Below are positions 30,682-40,206 of a stretch of 64,000 nucleotides of DNA, piece by piece. The notes under the pieces are model-generated. The model saw only the letters and a list, made by a program, of their open reading frames with translations. It was not told the origin of the DNA and did not search any database. Each line of letters opens with the position of its first letter. Positions within the stretch are counted from its first letter, which is position 1. Location: the NCBI GenBank assembly GCA_001936135.1, contig CP012810.1:1426001-1490000 (forward strand), read 5' to 3'. This DNA comes from Saccharomycopsis fibuligera x Saccharomycopsis cf. fibuligera (lineage: Eukaryota; Ascomycota; Saccharomycetes; Ascoideales; Saccharomycopsidaceae). A program made the position numbers and the translations under genes.

Positions 30682-32313
30682 ATGTCAAAGCTTTTCAAGA
30701 GCAAAATCAAGGAAAATCAAGTCCCTCTCGAGGACGTTGAGTCTTCCACCTACTCTGGGCAAATTGCTCCATTGGAAAAAAACAAAAAGAATTTTGGTAA
30801 ACTTTCAGCCTTTGGGCTTATTTTCAACAGAATGGTGGGCACAGGTATCTTTGCCACCACTTCCACCATTTACAATCTTTCTGGATCTGTCGGGCTTTCC
30901 CTTATTTTGTGGGCGGTTGGCTCTTCCATCGCCCTTGCTGGGTTGTACGTCTACATGGAATTTGGTTCCGCTATCCAGAAAAACGGTGGGGAAAAGAACT
31001 ACTTGGAATACGTTTACTCAAAGCCAAAGTTCTTTGTCACTTGTATGTACGCTGCCTATGTGTTTTTCCTTGGTTGGGCTTCTGGTAACTCCATTGTTTT
31101 CGGTGAGTATATCTTGACTGCTGCTGAAGTTGAAGTCACTAGATGGAACCAGCGTGGGATTGGTATTGCTTGTATCACTTTTGCGTTCCTTGTGCACTCC
31201 ATCAATGTCAAAGCCGGCGCCTATTTGCAAAATCTCCTCGGTTTGTTCAAGCTTGTGATTATTTTGATCATCACCGTTACCGGTTTTGTTGCCCTTGGGG
31301 GTCACATCAAGGGAGCTCCTGGTACCGCAAACTTCCACAACTCGTTCAAAGGTGGGGAGGTCACCGGGTATGGTGTGGTTACTGCATTGTACAATATCAT
31401 TTGGTCATTTATCGGTTACTCCAACGCAAACTATGCCCTCGGTGAAGTCAAAGATCCAATCCGTACATTGAGAATTTCTGGTCCTATTGCTGTTATCTTT
31501 TTGGCCATCATCTACATGTTGGTTAATATTGCTTACTATGCCGTGGTGCCATTGGACCAGCTTGCCACTAGTGGACGTATCGTCGCTGCCAACTTTTTCC
31601 GTATCTGTTTTGGTAAACAATCTGAAAAGGCCGTCAGTGTGATTGTTGCCCTTAGTGCCCTTGGTAATGTCATGTCGGTGATTTTCTCTCAAGGTAGAGT
31701 TATCCAACAACTTGGTCGTGAAGGTGTCTTGCCATTCTCCCGTTTCTTTGCTACCCAAAAGCCATTCAATACTCCATTTGTCGGTCTTTTCCAACATTAC
31801 ATTGTTTGTGTGATTACCATTATTGCCCCACCACCAGGTGATGCTTACAATTTCATTATGAATTTGATTTCTTACCCATTGAATATTGTCAACTTGTTTG
31901 TCGGTCTTGGGTTGATTTACTTGACCGTCCAAGCCAAACGTGGCAAGCTCGGCTGGAACCCACCAATCAAGGCCACTTTGCCAGTCTCAATTTACTTTAC
32001 CTTGGCCTCTGCATACTTGGTTGTTGCTCCATATCTTGCCCCAGTCAAAGGCCAAAGTGTTTACGAAAGTTTGCCATACTGGTTGCACTGTGTGGTTGGT
32101 ATTGCTATTTTTGCCTTTGGTGGTCTTTACTGGCTTGTTTGGGCCATTATCTTGCCAAAATTGGGCGGATACTACTTGTACTCTAAGCCAGAATTGGATG
32201 AAGATGATGGATTCTGGAGAACTAGAATTATCAGAGTTAAAAACGGTGAGCAGCCTCCAGTTGCTGAGGAAGAATACTTGCCAGAAAGCAAAGAAAGTAA
32301 TCCAAATTTCTAG
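30682..32313 (+). CDS. MUP1: High-affinity methionine permease Mup1
   Basis: 543 residues from the ATG at 30682. Twelve hydrophobic segments in an APC/LAT-type fold. Sequence matches to yeast Mup1 run through the whole chain: NRMVGTGIFATTSTIYNLSGS, LYVYMEFGSAI, KNGGEKNYLEYV, GWASGNSIVF, WNQRGIGIA, YSNANYALGEVKDP, IFSQGRVIQQLGREGVLPF and APPPGDAYN. It imports methionine (and cysteine) at the plasma membrane and is endocytosed when methionine is high (family knowledge). An in-frame upstream ATG at 30559 would add 41 mostly hydrophobic residues coded by a pyrimidine-rich leader. I prefer 30682 because the AATCACAATG context is good and homologues have a charged cytosolic N-terminus. Codon use avoids CTG, as expected for a well-expressed gene in the CTG clade. 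Confidence 0.95.
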   Translation: MSKLFKSKIKENQVPLEDVESSTYSGQIAPLEKNKKNFGKLSAFGLIFNRMVGTGIFATTSTIYNLSGSVGLSLILWAVGSSIALAGLYVYMEFGSAIQKNGGEKNYLEYVYSKPKFFVTCMYAAYVFFLGWASGNSIVFGEYILTAAEVEVTRWNQRGIGIACITFAFLVHSINVKAGAYLQNLLGLFKLVIILIITVTGFVALGGHIKGAPGTANFHNSFKGGEVTGYGVVTALYNIIWSFIGYSNANYALGEVKDPIRTLRISGPIAVIFLAIIYMLVNIAYYAVVPLDQLATSGRIVAANFFRICFGKQSEKAVSVIVALSALGNVMSVIFSQGRVIQQLGREGVLPFSRFFATQKPFNTPFVGLFQHYIVCVITIIAPPPGDAYNFIMNLISYPLNIVNLFVGLGLIYLTVQAKRGKLGWNPPIKATLPVSIYFTLASAYLVVAPYLAPVKGQSVYESLPYWLHCVVGIAIFAFGGLYWLVWAIILPKLGGYYLYSKPELDEDDGFWRTRIIRVKNGEQPPVAEEEYLPESKESNPNF

Positions 32314-33102
32314 TCTCTCTTTGGTCATTTTAATCACACTTCCTGTTGTCTGACTTTTTTGTTTTTTTATTTGCTTGTTTGTTTGTTTTTCCTTCTCTTT
32401 TGATTTGCTCTTTAATTGTTTTGGTTTTTTTATTTTACTTCATGGTTTTCCTACAGGTTTGTTTCAACAACTACCGCTTTTTACTAATACTGTTTTGCGT
32501 TTGCGTTTGCGTTTATTGCTTGCTGTTTTTTTTTTTTTTTTTTGTGTCTACGCTTTTTCGTGTTTTTTGTTTTCTCAGGTCTCAACTATCTTTTTGTCTT
32601 ACTATCATGTTTAAACCACACTTTTTTTTCACTTCTCTATTACCGTGGCTTTCTCTGCATAATTTCAACTTGCTTTAGTGGAAGCCACCTTTTTTAGCCT
32701 CTTATCAATTTATTAACATTGTTAAATCACTAAATTACCAAATTGCACAGCTGATTTGTTTTATTACTATTAAGTTAATTTTTTTTATTTTCTTCTAATT
32801 TTTGCACTGTCGAGGTCAAACTTTTCAAGCTGTCTTTCGGTCGGTTTCTCGCATATACACAATTGCATATCTTCATGTGGATTATAAAATCTTTACTTGG
32901 CATATTTAAGCATAGCTTTGCTCTTGTACTACCACTATAACATACACTACTGTAAGAGAAAACAATAATAGAGGAGTGGTGTGTGTCTGCTTAGTCTTTG
33001 TCGCATTGTGTTTTTGGAGGATTGTTGCCGTATACAAAGGTATGGATTATGGGATATTGCCACATTTGGATAACTTCAGTACACTGAAAGGCAGCCCAAG
33101 AA

Positions 33103-33107
<5 letters not shown>

Positions 33108-33138
<31 letters not shown>
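33108..33138 (+). repeat. Poly-A tract, 31 bases
   Basis: An uninterrupted A run immediately before the CTGTGG-element cluster. Confidence 0.9.
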
Positions 33139-33139
<1 letters not shown>

Positions 33140-33171
33140 ACAAAATAAAAACTAACTAGTGCTCAGGAACG

Positions 33172-33180
33172 CCACAGTTT
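33172..33180 (-). promoter_or_regulatory. Exact Met31/32 consensus AAACTGTGG (minus strand)
   Basis: CCACAGTTT on plus. With the following C it forms a 10-bp inverted arm to the copy at 33301-33310. First of the six-element cluster. Confidence 0.5.
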
Positions 33181-33301
33181 CTGAACTGAATATTTTCCTT
33201 TTTTTTTTCTTTTCATTGGCACGCTCGTAGCGTACGGCTCACGGGCTCTCATTTTCTTTTATTAAAGAAAAAAAAAGAAACTGTTCTCCAAGCGCAAACT
33301 G

Positions 33302-33310
33302 AAACTGTGG
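33302..33310 (+). promoter_or_regulatory. Exact Met31/32 consensus AAACTGTGG (plus strand)
   Basis: Context GAAACTGTGGTG. Faces the copy at 33172-33180 across about 120 bp. Confidence 0.5.
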
Positions 33311-33562
33311 TGATAAAGGCAAATATATCCAATCATGGACCGGTATATCGTCCGCCGTGTACAACCTGGTGATGGTGATGGTGATGGGATTAGGCAATAG
33401 CAAGAGACGAATTCATCTCAGCGGATGACTTAAATACAAGCATTTGCACTTGCCATGTTCAGATTGACTTGTATATAAGTAAACTAGTGATATATCGCGC
33501 TGTGTGGGGAGCGAAAATAGGGGTCCAGGACCCCCTAGTAGCGATTACCACTCGCACTGGAT

Positions 33563-33571
33563 CCACAGTTT
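33563..33571 (-). promoter_or_regulatory. Exact Met31/32 consensus AAACTGTGG (minus strand), third copy
   Basis: Context ATCCACAGTTTC, the same ten bases as the first copy (CCACAGTTTC). Confidence 0.5.
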
Positions 33572-33665
33572 CTTGCTACTGTGTTTGCGGTGGGATTCAT
33601 GAGATTCAGTGCTACAGTCAAATTATTAGCGTCCCGGCAGCAGACGGATAGTGCTGCGGCAATGC

Positions 33666-33672
33666 CTGTGGC
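33666..33672 (+). promoter_or_regulatory. CTGTGGC core
   Basis: Context GCCTGTGGCTCC. Fourth element of the cluster; the AAA flank is lacking. Confidence 0.35.
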
Positions 33673-33793
33673 TCCATGGAGGAGGCCTTGGAGAATGTGG
33701 GGCGGGACTAGTATACGCATATACAGAGCAACAGGTGCGAGCTTAACCGAATAATCTGCGACTGCAATTGCAGCCGGTGGAGCAGTCTATATA

Positions 33794-33821
33794 CGACAGT
33801 CTAGAGACGACAGTCTATAGA
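33794..33821 (+). repeat. 14-bp tandem repeat (CGACAGTCTAGAGA / CGACAGTCTATAGA)
   Basis: Two near-identical units in direct tandem, flanked by partial copies of ACAGTCTA on both sides (33782-33791 and about 33822-33837). Confidence 0.75.
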
Positions 33822-33947
33822 TGACAGACAGTCTAGCGTGTGTGTATACGTTTACGGATCACCAAAAACTGTCAAAATGCACACCAGCAGGCCGCTTATT
33901 GTGTTAGCCTCCTGGCTGCAAGAATGCCCGCTAGCGCACTTAGCGCA

Positions 33948-33954
33948 CTGTGGC
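33948..33954 (+). promoter_or_regulatory. CTGTGGC core
   Basis: Context GCACTGTGGCTC. Fifth element of the cluster. Confidence 0.35.
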
Positions 33955-33999
33955 TCATTTGTCTGATTGTTAATTGCGGTACAGGGTCCTTGGGAACAA

Positions 34000-34006
34000 C
34001 TGTGGC
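34000..34006 (+). promoter_or_regulatory. CTGTGGC core
   Basis: Context CAACTGTGGCTGA. Sixth element of the cluster. Confidence 0.35.
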
Positions 34007-34231
34007 TGACCCACCAGTCAACGTTGTGGGGGACAAAAAGAAAGAAGAATAATGTTGATGTCAGTCTTTGGCATGCTGATGATCGGTTGTAACTGAAGCT
34101 AGCAGCTGCAGGCGTTTTGTAAACTAAATGACCAAGACTAAAATGGGTGTATTTCTGACTATATGGAAGTAAGAGCGGCGCAGGTACAGAGGCAAAATGA
34201 TTATTAGGAAAAGAAGCGTAGTATGGCTTTC

Positions 34232-34312
34232 AAAAAAAAAGAGAAAGAAAAAGAAAAAGAAAAAGAAAAAGAAAAAGAAAAAGAAAAAGAAAAAGAAAAA
34301 GAAAAAGGAAAA
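34232..34312 (+). repeat. (AAAAAG)n purine repeat
   Basis: About 80 bases of A-rich hexamer repeats. It creates spurious Lys-rich or Phe-rich ORFs on the two strands. Confidence 0.9.
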
Positions 34313-34500
34313 GCAAGTTTTTGCGCACAATATGTTGACGGCAAAATGTAGTTTGCAAACAAGTTTGGACACATATTCTTTTCAACTATAGTAGTAGGGC
34401 TGATTGGTAGATCAAGCGATACAGCTAAATGAAAAATAGCAATCGCTGCTGGTTATAAATAGCCTATTTCAGGAATTGTCGTAGTAAACTAATAATCAAC

Positions 34501-34520
34501 ACTTCCCTAAAAAGGGAAGT
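34501..34520. repeat. Perfect 8-bp inverted repeat with AAAA loop
   Basis: ACTTCCCT, then AAAA, then AGGGAAGT. It lies 40 bp after a TATAAATA at 34454-34461. It could fold as an RNA hairpin, though no wider RNA gene is evident. Confidence 0.6.
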
Positions 34521-35487
34521 CACAATATAACAACAAAAGAGAATTAGGAGGGCTACTCATATTTATGTTACAGATATGAAGATATTCACCTTCATTTCCG
34601 TAAACTATTATTCCCCTAATCTTTGGTTTTTGCTAGGTACTACAATTTCGTACTGCCATAGTTTACTGGTTAAAGTATGCATGCGTTCCGCAATTTCAAC
34701 ACTATACCAACCACAGTAGCATGTTGGAAAGTCTTTTTATTTTTCTCCCTTTTTTTTTTTATTTTTTTTTCTCCCTTTTTTTTTTTTTTATCTAGCATTC
34801 GCAGGATGCTGCCATCAAATGTTTTTTTGCTGTTTTACGCCTCTCGCATTGGTCACCGCATCTCTAACTAATCAGCATTTTTGACTAATTAAGAGCCGGA
34901 ACTTTCCTAGATTGAAAAATAAAAGAAAAACAGAAATCTTTTTTTTTTTTTTTCCTTTTTCTTTTTCTTTAAATTACATTTGCTTGGCTCGATTCGCTCC
35001 CTTAATTTGCTCAAACCATGCAATTTATCACCAGCATGCATCAAACGCACGTATGCCAAGACTTTTGAATAACTGCATTTGTGGCTCAACATGAAGGATT
35101 CATTGGCCTATTGTTACCTCAAGCTATTATTTGATTCAGCTCAAAAGCTCCAACGACTGCGTACTGTGCTAATTGGCAGTTTTGGATTTTGATCGTTAGC
35201 ATATAGCTGGGCGCTGGGCAGGCAAATCACATTCGTCGTGCATAGCTCCGGCAATACAACCTCGAACGAGGACAATAAATTTGATTAGGAAACCAAAAGA
35301 CTAATGGGCAGATAAGTAGATGGACAAACTAACATACAATACTATTCTAACTATTACACTAAAAGTACAGACTAAAATTATACAAAAAATTATACAGACG
35401 TAGACCCAAAGGCTCAAAACTATACAAATATAATCAGTAAAAGGAAAAAAAAATAGTAGCAGCCATTTTATATTAGACTATCAGCAA

Positions 35488-37938
35488 TCAGCTTTCATTG
35501 GACATGTAACTATCCATATCAGAAGCATTGTCATCCGCGTATAACCCGCTACTAATCACCGCATCTGAGGGGCCGCCAACGTTAGTACCGTTGTGGTTAT
35601 TATTGTTGTTGTTATTAATATTATCAATATCATTATCATCATTCACTCTGTGATCATGTGTAAAGTCTTGCCCTTGTTGTCGTTGCTGTAGCTGTTGTAG
35701 TTGCTGTGGGTTCAAGCTCAGGTTTAGGTTTCTAGCAATTGCAGTGACTTCCGTTGGGAACAGCAGATCTTGATATTGGTCTTGGCCATGACCTTGACTT
35801 TCATATTGATCTTGATCTTGATCATGGTATTGACTCTCGCTCAGGTCCAAATGTTGGGCTTCATGAAAATTAAAAATACTAATTCTATTAGCACCGCCGC
35901 GACCATTAGCCGCCTCAGCAGCATCAGCAGACTGATTAGTAATATCATTGTTGCTGATACCGTCAATGTTCTGACTCAAATTATTGCCATCATTCATATT
36001 ACCATCAAAAGTGCTGTCAAAATTGTCAAAATTATTTGGTGATTGTGGAGGACTAGTGACGTTGATCGTTGGATTGCTCGTAAACCCTTGTTGGCCAACA
36101 ACGTATTTATCATCATAGCTTGGGTAATTGAAATTATGGTTGTAATAATAACTATCGTCGTCATTAGCAACGACAACATTATTGTTCATATTTGGAACGG
36201 ATGAATGGTCGTTATTAATATAATTCGGCTGATTGCGATCAAAAAAATATGAATCATTGTCACCACCATTGTTAAAATTGACAGCGTTATAATTGCTCTT
36301 TTCATCTCTTGAAAATTGGTTCTCATTGACATTGACATTGACATTTTTACCACCATAATCATCATTCTCGTTATCATTGACATTATTATCATCCTTGGCA
36401 TTATTATCCTTGACATACTCATTATCATAATGAGCACTGGAGCTCTTCTCCTTTGCTTTTCTTTTTTCTCTTTTCCTACCTGCCCAAAAACACCAATTAT
36501 CATACATAATCACTTGGAGTAACAAACTAAACCAACAAACATTTAGCAAATCTACCGCCACTAAACAAACAGCAAGCACCACCAAGCATCCCAAATTACT
36601 ATTGAAATTATCACTGAGGAAGCCCCACCAATTGCCATTGCCATTGCCATTGCCATTTCCAATACCAAAACTAAAGCCTTCATTAAAAGTGGCCCGCTGG
36701 AGATTTCCGGCTGCCGAATGTCTAATCAATTCCCAGTTCAAGTACCCCTGCTTGAAAACCAACCAAGTCACGTACCCAGTACAACCAACTCTAAGCAGCA
36801 AGTAAGAAACTACAAGAACAGAATCATTAATCACTTTCACAATCGCGGGCAATGCTTGAGGAAACAACAAGTAAAACCATCTCAAGTGCAAGAAAAATGT
36901 AGATATGTCAATTATTACCATGCAGGGCAAAAATTGCATCATGAAGGGCTTAAGGAAAACTAAATGAACAAGCATAAGTAGTGCTTGATGAAGCATAAAT
37001 AAATGGCCAAGGAAAATCATTTCACTGCAAAAATGAAACACTAGCCAGAGATGGTAGCCAATGGTTATGGCGCACACGAATCCGCCGTACGGCGTGTATG
37101 AATCAATAGCGAGGCTGTTGGCATTGCCCCTGGTATTGGCATTGGCCTTGGCATTGTGGTGAACTTGCTGTAAAAGCTGATGTTGCGGGCTTTCGTAGTA
37201 TTTCAAGTTATGTTGGTAAAAATCATCATAATTTGGAGTCTGGTAGGTTGGGACTCCAATTGCCAGAGGATCATCATCACCAGCACCAGAATCACCGCCA
37301 CCAGCAGCGCTCTCAACATTGTAAGAAGGAGAAGTAGATGAAGCAGCAGACGAGTATGAAGAGTAAAACAAAGGCAAAGATAAAGAAGATCCAGCATTTG
37401 GATTCAAAATTGGATCATTGAGCAATGGCAACACTAACACAACAAGCATCGGGGTCACCACAAAACTAGTCACCATGATTTTCAAACTTGCAACATTCAC
37501 TTTATCAGCCTTAGTGCGATACGTATTAGCGAACTTTGCCAACCTATCGTTATCCCCGACAGTACCGCCATTACCATTGGCACTGCCATTGTTCTTTCCA
37601 CGTCGACGCAACGCTTTAAGCCTGAGACGGCTAAGCCGGGCCTGTTGTTGTTCCTGTCGGTGACTATTAGGCACAGTTAGCCGCGCGGCCCACAGCCATC
37701 GCAGTAGAATCAACTCTACCGCCATAGCGATGCCCTGGCATAGAAGCGCCGAGATTACTATTTCATGAAGATGCTGTCTAAGGATAACGAACCAACCGCT
37801 GCTGTCATTGGAAAGAAAGTTGAAGTAGCTGTTGCTTTGGCCGTTGCTAGCGCTGCTGCCGCTGCCATCGCCGCTGATTATGGGAAAGCGGTATTTTTGC
37901 AACGGGTCCTGGTAGGCGAAAAAGTAGTCAAGCAGCAT
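35488..37938 (-). CDS. Large TLC-domain membrane protein (YPR114W/TDA4-like), paralogue of the protein at 40207-41166
   Basis: 816 residues. Residues 1-480 align by eye with the smaller neighbour: a DYFFAYQDPLQKYRFPII opening, HLHEI before the first membrane segment, PLLNDPIL, YTPYGG, LKPFMMQFLP and the FFLHLRWFYL motif. Together they suggest a multi-pass TLC (TRAM-LAG1-CLN8) fold. Two low-complexity inserts sit within it: about residues 20-45, and about 120 residues between NDPIL and YTPYGG. After the last membrane segment (around residue 490) comes a ~320-residue tail rich in Asn and Asp with Gln runs and no motif. TLC proteins handle or sense membrane lipids, usually in the ER; the precise role of this branch is unknown to me. 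The ATG lies 425 bp beyond the CAB2 stop. Confidence 0.7.
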   Translation of the reverse strand: MLLDYFFAYQDPLQKYRFPIISGDGSGSSASNGQSNSYFNFLSNDSSGWFVILRQHLHEIVISALLCQGIAMAVELILLRWLWAARLTVPNSHRQEQQQARLSRLRLKALRRRGKNNGSANGNGGTVGDNDRLAKFANTYRTKADKVNVASLKIMVTSFVVTPMLVVLVLPLLNDPILNPNAGSSLSLPLFYSSYSSAASSTSPSYNVESAAGGGDSGAGDDDPLAIGVPTYQTPNYDDFYQHNLKYYESPQHQLLQQVHHNAKANANTRGNANSLAIDSYTPYGGFVCAITIGYHLWLVFHFCSEMIFLGHLFMLHQALLMLVHLVFLKPFMMQFLPCMVIIDISTFFLHLRWFYLLFPQALPAIVKVINDSVLVVSYLLLRVGCTGYVTWLVFKQGYLNWELIRHSAAGNLQRATFNEGFSFGIGNGNGNGNGNWWGFLSDNFNSNLGCLVVLAVCLVAVDLLNVCWFSLLLQVIMYDNWCFWAGRKREKRKAKEKSSSAHYDNEYVKDNNAKDDNNVNDNENDDYGGKNVNVNVNENQFSRDEKSNYNAVNFNNGGDNDSYFFDRNQPNYINNDHSSVPNMNNNVVVANDDDSYYYNHNFNYPSYDDKYVVGQQGFTSNPTINVTSPPQSPNNFDNFDSTFDGNMNDGNNLSQNIDGISNNDITNQSADAAEAANGRGGANRISIFNFHEAQHLDLSESQYHDQDQDQYESQGHGQDQYQDLLFPTEVTAIARNLNLSLNPQQLQQLQQRQQGQDFTHDHRVNDDNDIDNINNNNNNNHNGTNVGGPSDAVISSGLYADDNASDMDSYMSNES

Positions 37939-38363
37939 TGAGGAAACATTTGAGTGTGAAGGACAGAGAGGGAGGGATGGAGGGAGGGAGTGCGTTGGAG
38001 ATTATGTGTTGAAGCGGTTTGGACCGACTGGCTGACAGGATGGGTGTCTTTATTTGGAGATTTTGAATATTTTGCGGTTGCACTCACTCACTCGCTCTCC
38101 CTCGCTGCTCGGTCGTTCAGTGGGGAGACACCGCGGGGGCAATTTTTCCGTTGCTTCCGATGACCTGCGGCTAAGTCCCACAGCATCGGTATATAAAAGG
38201 ATGTAAGCCTACTATTTAAATACAGTCGATACTACTGTATAGTAAGTAGGCTCTACACAGTTTAAAGTACACTCATTGCACTTTTACTTACATGAGCACC
38301 AAGTCAAGAAAGCAATATGCAGGGCAGAGCATTCATTCCATACATGAAAAAATGCCACAATAT
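37939..38363. other. Gap between CAB2 stop and the large TLC gene start
   Basis: 425 bp. Includes GGAGGGAT-type purine repeats at about 37969-37990, a TATATAAA on the plus strand at 38190-38197 and an imperfect inverted repeat at 38206-38252. Confidence 0.55.
38206..38252. repeat. Imperfect inverted repeat
   Basis: Outer arms AGCCTACT (38206-38213) and AGTAGGCT (38245-38252). Inner arms ATACAG (38220-38225) and CTGTAT (38235-38240) around a 9-base loop. Confidence 0.55.
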
Positions 38364-39476
38364 TCAAGCACTAGATGCCCATTTCTCATGAAGCTTGAGT
38401 ACCTCCGGAATAAACGTCTCCTCAATAGTCTTGTTCTCATTGCTAGCCACTCTGAACCACTGGTGCTGGTGCTGTGCTCCTTCAACAAATACCACCTCGT
38501 ACTTTCTAGTTTGCAACAAGTTGCCAATTACCAATCCTTGGTTGTATCTCAGCAACGAGGCCACGCATTTTTTTAAAAGCAACGCTTTGTCCGTCTCAAG
38601 CTTGAAAGAAATAACATAGGCTCCAGGACACCACGAATCAACAATTCTTGAAAGAAATTTGGGAACCGGGGACAAGTTAATGGTGAGTTCGCCATTTTGC
38701 CCCGAGGATATTTGCGGCTGGCTGGCGTGGCTGCTGTTACTACTATTTGTACTTGCTCCCGTATCACCCGATTGAATCTTGTGATGAGGAAGTTTCGATT
38801 CCGGAATGAAAAAATCGCTCACTGCCGCTGCCAAATAAAGCACCACTTGTCTAGTTTTGCTTTGATAGATACTGTGAAGGGTCTCACAAATCAATTTCAA
38901 AGAGTACAAGTACTGATTAACCGTGGTAAATGGTACCAACAAAAGGTGTTTGTTTTGTTTATGGTAATTGTACTTGTCTAAAATGTTTGACAACTTGGAT
39001 GAATACTCGGGTTTGATTTCAAGAGTATGCTGCAGCGAAGTTGGATTACGCCAAACATAATCCAAAAAGTTCTCATGATGCGGATCAGTGCTAAAATGGC
39101 GCAAGTATGGCATGAAGCTAAGCTCACGGTACAAAAAAATCACCACGTATCCGCGATCAAGAAACTCCTCGGTGCTGACGCTGCCCCGGGTGCCGGCACT
39201 GAAATTGTCAATGAAACGCACTGTGTTATTCTCCAAAGGAACGGTGGTTCCCCCCGAGGTGACCACCGCAATTTTTTTGTCGGGATTGTGGAGCAAATGG
39301 TACTGGACAAACTGGGTAATGGTGACGGCAATATCTTGCAAGTATGGCGGAGGAGCATTAGCGATAAAGTATTGAGATTCATCTTGGGACTGGGCCACGG
39401 GAAGATTGTCCAAAGTACGGTCAATGGCCTTGGAAAGGTTTGGTTGGTATGTTTTCAAAGGGTGTTCGTCACTCAT
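38364..39476 (-). CDS. CAB2: Phosphopantothenate-cysteine ligase Cab2
   Basis: 370 residues (Saccharomyces 365). It joins cysteine to 4'-phosphopantothenate in coenzyme A synthesis. Visible motifs: KIAVVTSGGTTVPLENN, VRFIDNFSAGTRGS, a YVVIFLYRELSFMPY strand-turn, YLAAAVSDFF and the late FKLETDK. These match the eukaryotic PPCS fold with its nucleotide-binding Gly-rich turn and the conserved AAVSDF segment. A Ser/Asn insert lies at about residues 235-260. It sits between two TLC-domain paralogues, divergent from the smaller one with 730 bp between starts. Confidence 0.93.
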   Translation of the reverse strand: MSDEHPLKTYQPNLSKAIDRTLDNLPVAQSQDESQYFIANAPPPYLQDIAVTITQFVQYHLLHNPDKKIAVVTSGGTTVPLENNTVRFIDNFSAGTRGSVSTEEFLDRGYVVIFLYRELSFMPYLRHFSTDPHHENFLDYVWRNPTSLQHTLEIKPEYSSKLSNILDKYNYHKQNKHLLLVPFTTVNQYLYSLKLICETLHSIYQSKTRQVVLYLAAAVSDFFIPESKLPHHKIQSGDTGASTNSSNSSHASQPQISSGQNGELTINLSPVPKFLSRIVDSWCPGAYVISFKLETDKALLLKKCVASLLRYNQGLVIGNLLQTRKYEVVFVEGAQHQHQWFRVASNENKTIEETFIPEVLKLHEKWASSA

Positions 39477-40206
39477 GGTGTTGTATGGTGAGTATTAGTG
39501 TGTAGTAGTAGTCCAGAGTGAGTGAGCGAGTGAGTGTGGCAGTTGATTGGTACTTATCTCTATCAGTGTATCCGAGATGCTCTCAAAAGAGAATCTGGGG
39601 ACGATTGTGTCAGCAAAACTGAGCTAAAAACGGGCGGTGGCAGCAGCCTTGACAGGTGACGTCGCTTGGGTTACCACCAAACAAGGGCTCGGAACTATAG
39701 AGGGGAGGCATATTATGTAATTTATGAGTAAGAATAATGAGATTTGTGTAAGGATGTTTTATTTTGAGATGGCATCTGAACACCACATTCCTCCTACAGA
39801 ATCATATGATACGTACATAAATGCACACCATAGTACAACATCCAAACGCATGTACCATTAACACGGCTTTTTTGCGGTATTCTTTCACGTTCTCGAGTTG
39901 ATTTTCTTTCTTTCTTTTTTTTTTTTTTCCTTTATTTCAGTTTCAACTTCAATTTCAACTTCGCTTTCAGGAACATTTACCCACTGCAAAAAAACAAACC
40001 AAAAAAAACAGTTATAAGCCTTTCCTCCCGACTCCGGCCAGTTGTCCAGCTGTCCACCAATACACACACACACACACACACACACTTTCTGTCTCTTTCC
40101 GTCTCCAGTGGACCCTTCTCCTTCCGCTTCAGTTGCTTCTCTTATCCACGTCACACTCTCTTAGTTTTGCTTTATTCAACTCATACACCCCCCATCAACA
40201 TCACTA
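39477..40206. other. Divergent promoter region CAB2 / small TLC gene
   Basis: 730 bp with a poly-T run near 39916-39928 and an (AC)12 repeat at 40062-40085. No gene is supported. A 90-codon minus ORF at 39885-40154 reads through these repeats and is discounted. Confidence 0.55.
40062..40085 (+). repeat. (AC)12 microsatellite
   Basis: A perfect dinucleotide repeat 120 bp upstream of the small TLC gene. Confidence 0.9.

Larger units (their letters stand above)
32314..35487. other. Unusually long convergent intergenic region MUP1 / TLC protein
   Basis: 3.2 kb between two 3' ends, where only terminators are needed. Contents: poly-T/A tracts, six CTGTGG-core elements at 33172-34006, a TATA-like TATATAAG at 33472-33479, a near-perfect hairpin at 33518-33538, a 14-bp tandem repeat at 33794-33821, an AAAAAG repeat at 34232-34312, a TATAAATA at 34454-34461 and an 8-bp-stem hairpin at 34501-34520. 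Only short ORFs (70 codons or fewer) avoid homopolymers. An unannotated transcript or a decayed gene is possible. Confidence 0.5.

Noticed and set aside
34124-34391. Overlapping poly-Phe and poly-Lys ORFs
   Set aside because: Created by the AAAAAG repeat.
34053-34535. Segment framed by TGTTG and CAACA, possible solo LTR
   Set aside because: Flanking 5-bp sequences do not match as a target-site duplication, and no internal element sequence or second copy is present.
38292-38619. Plus-strand ORFs antisense to CAB2
   Set aside because: Shadows of CAB2 codons; kept only as part of the antisense-transcript idea.
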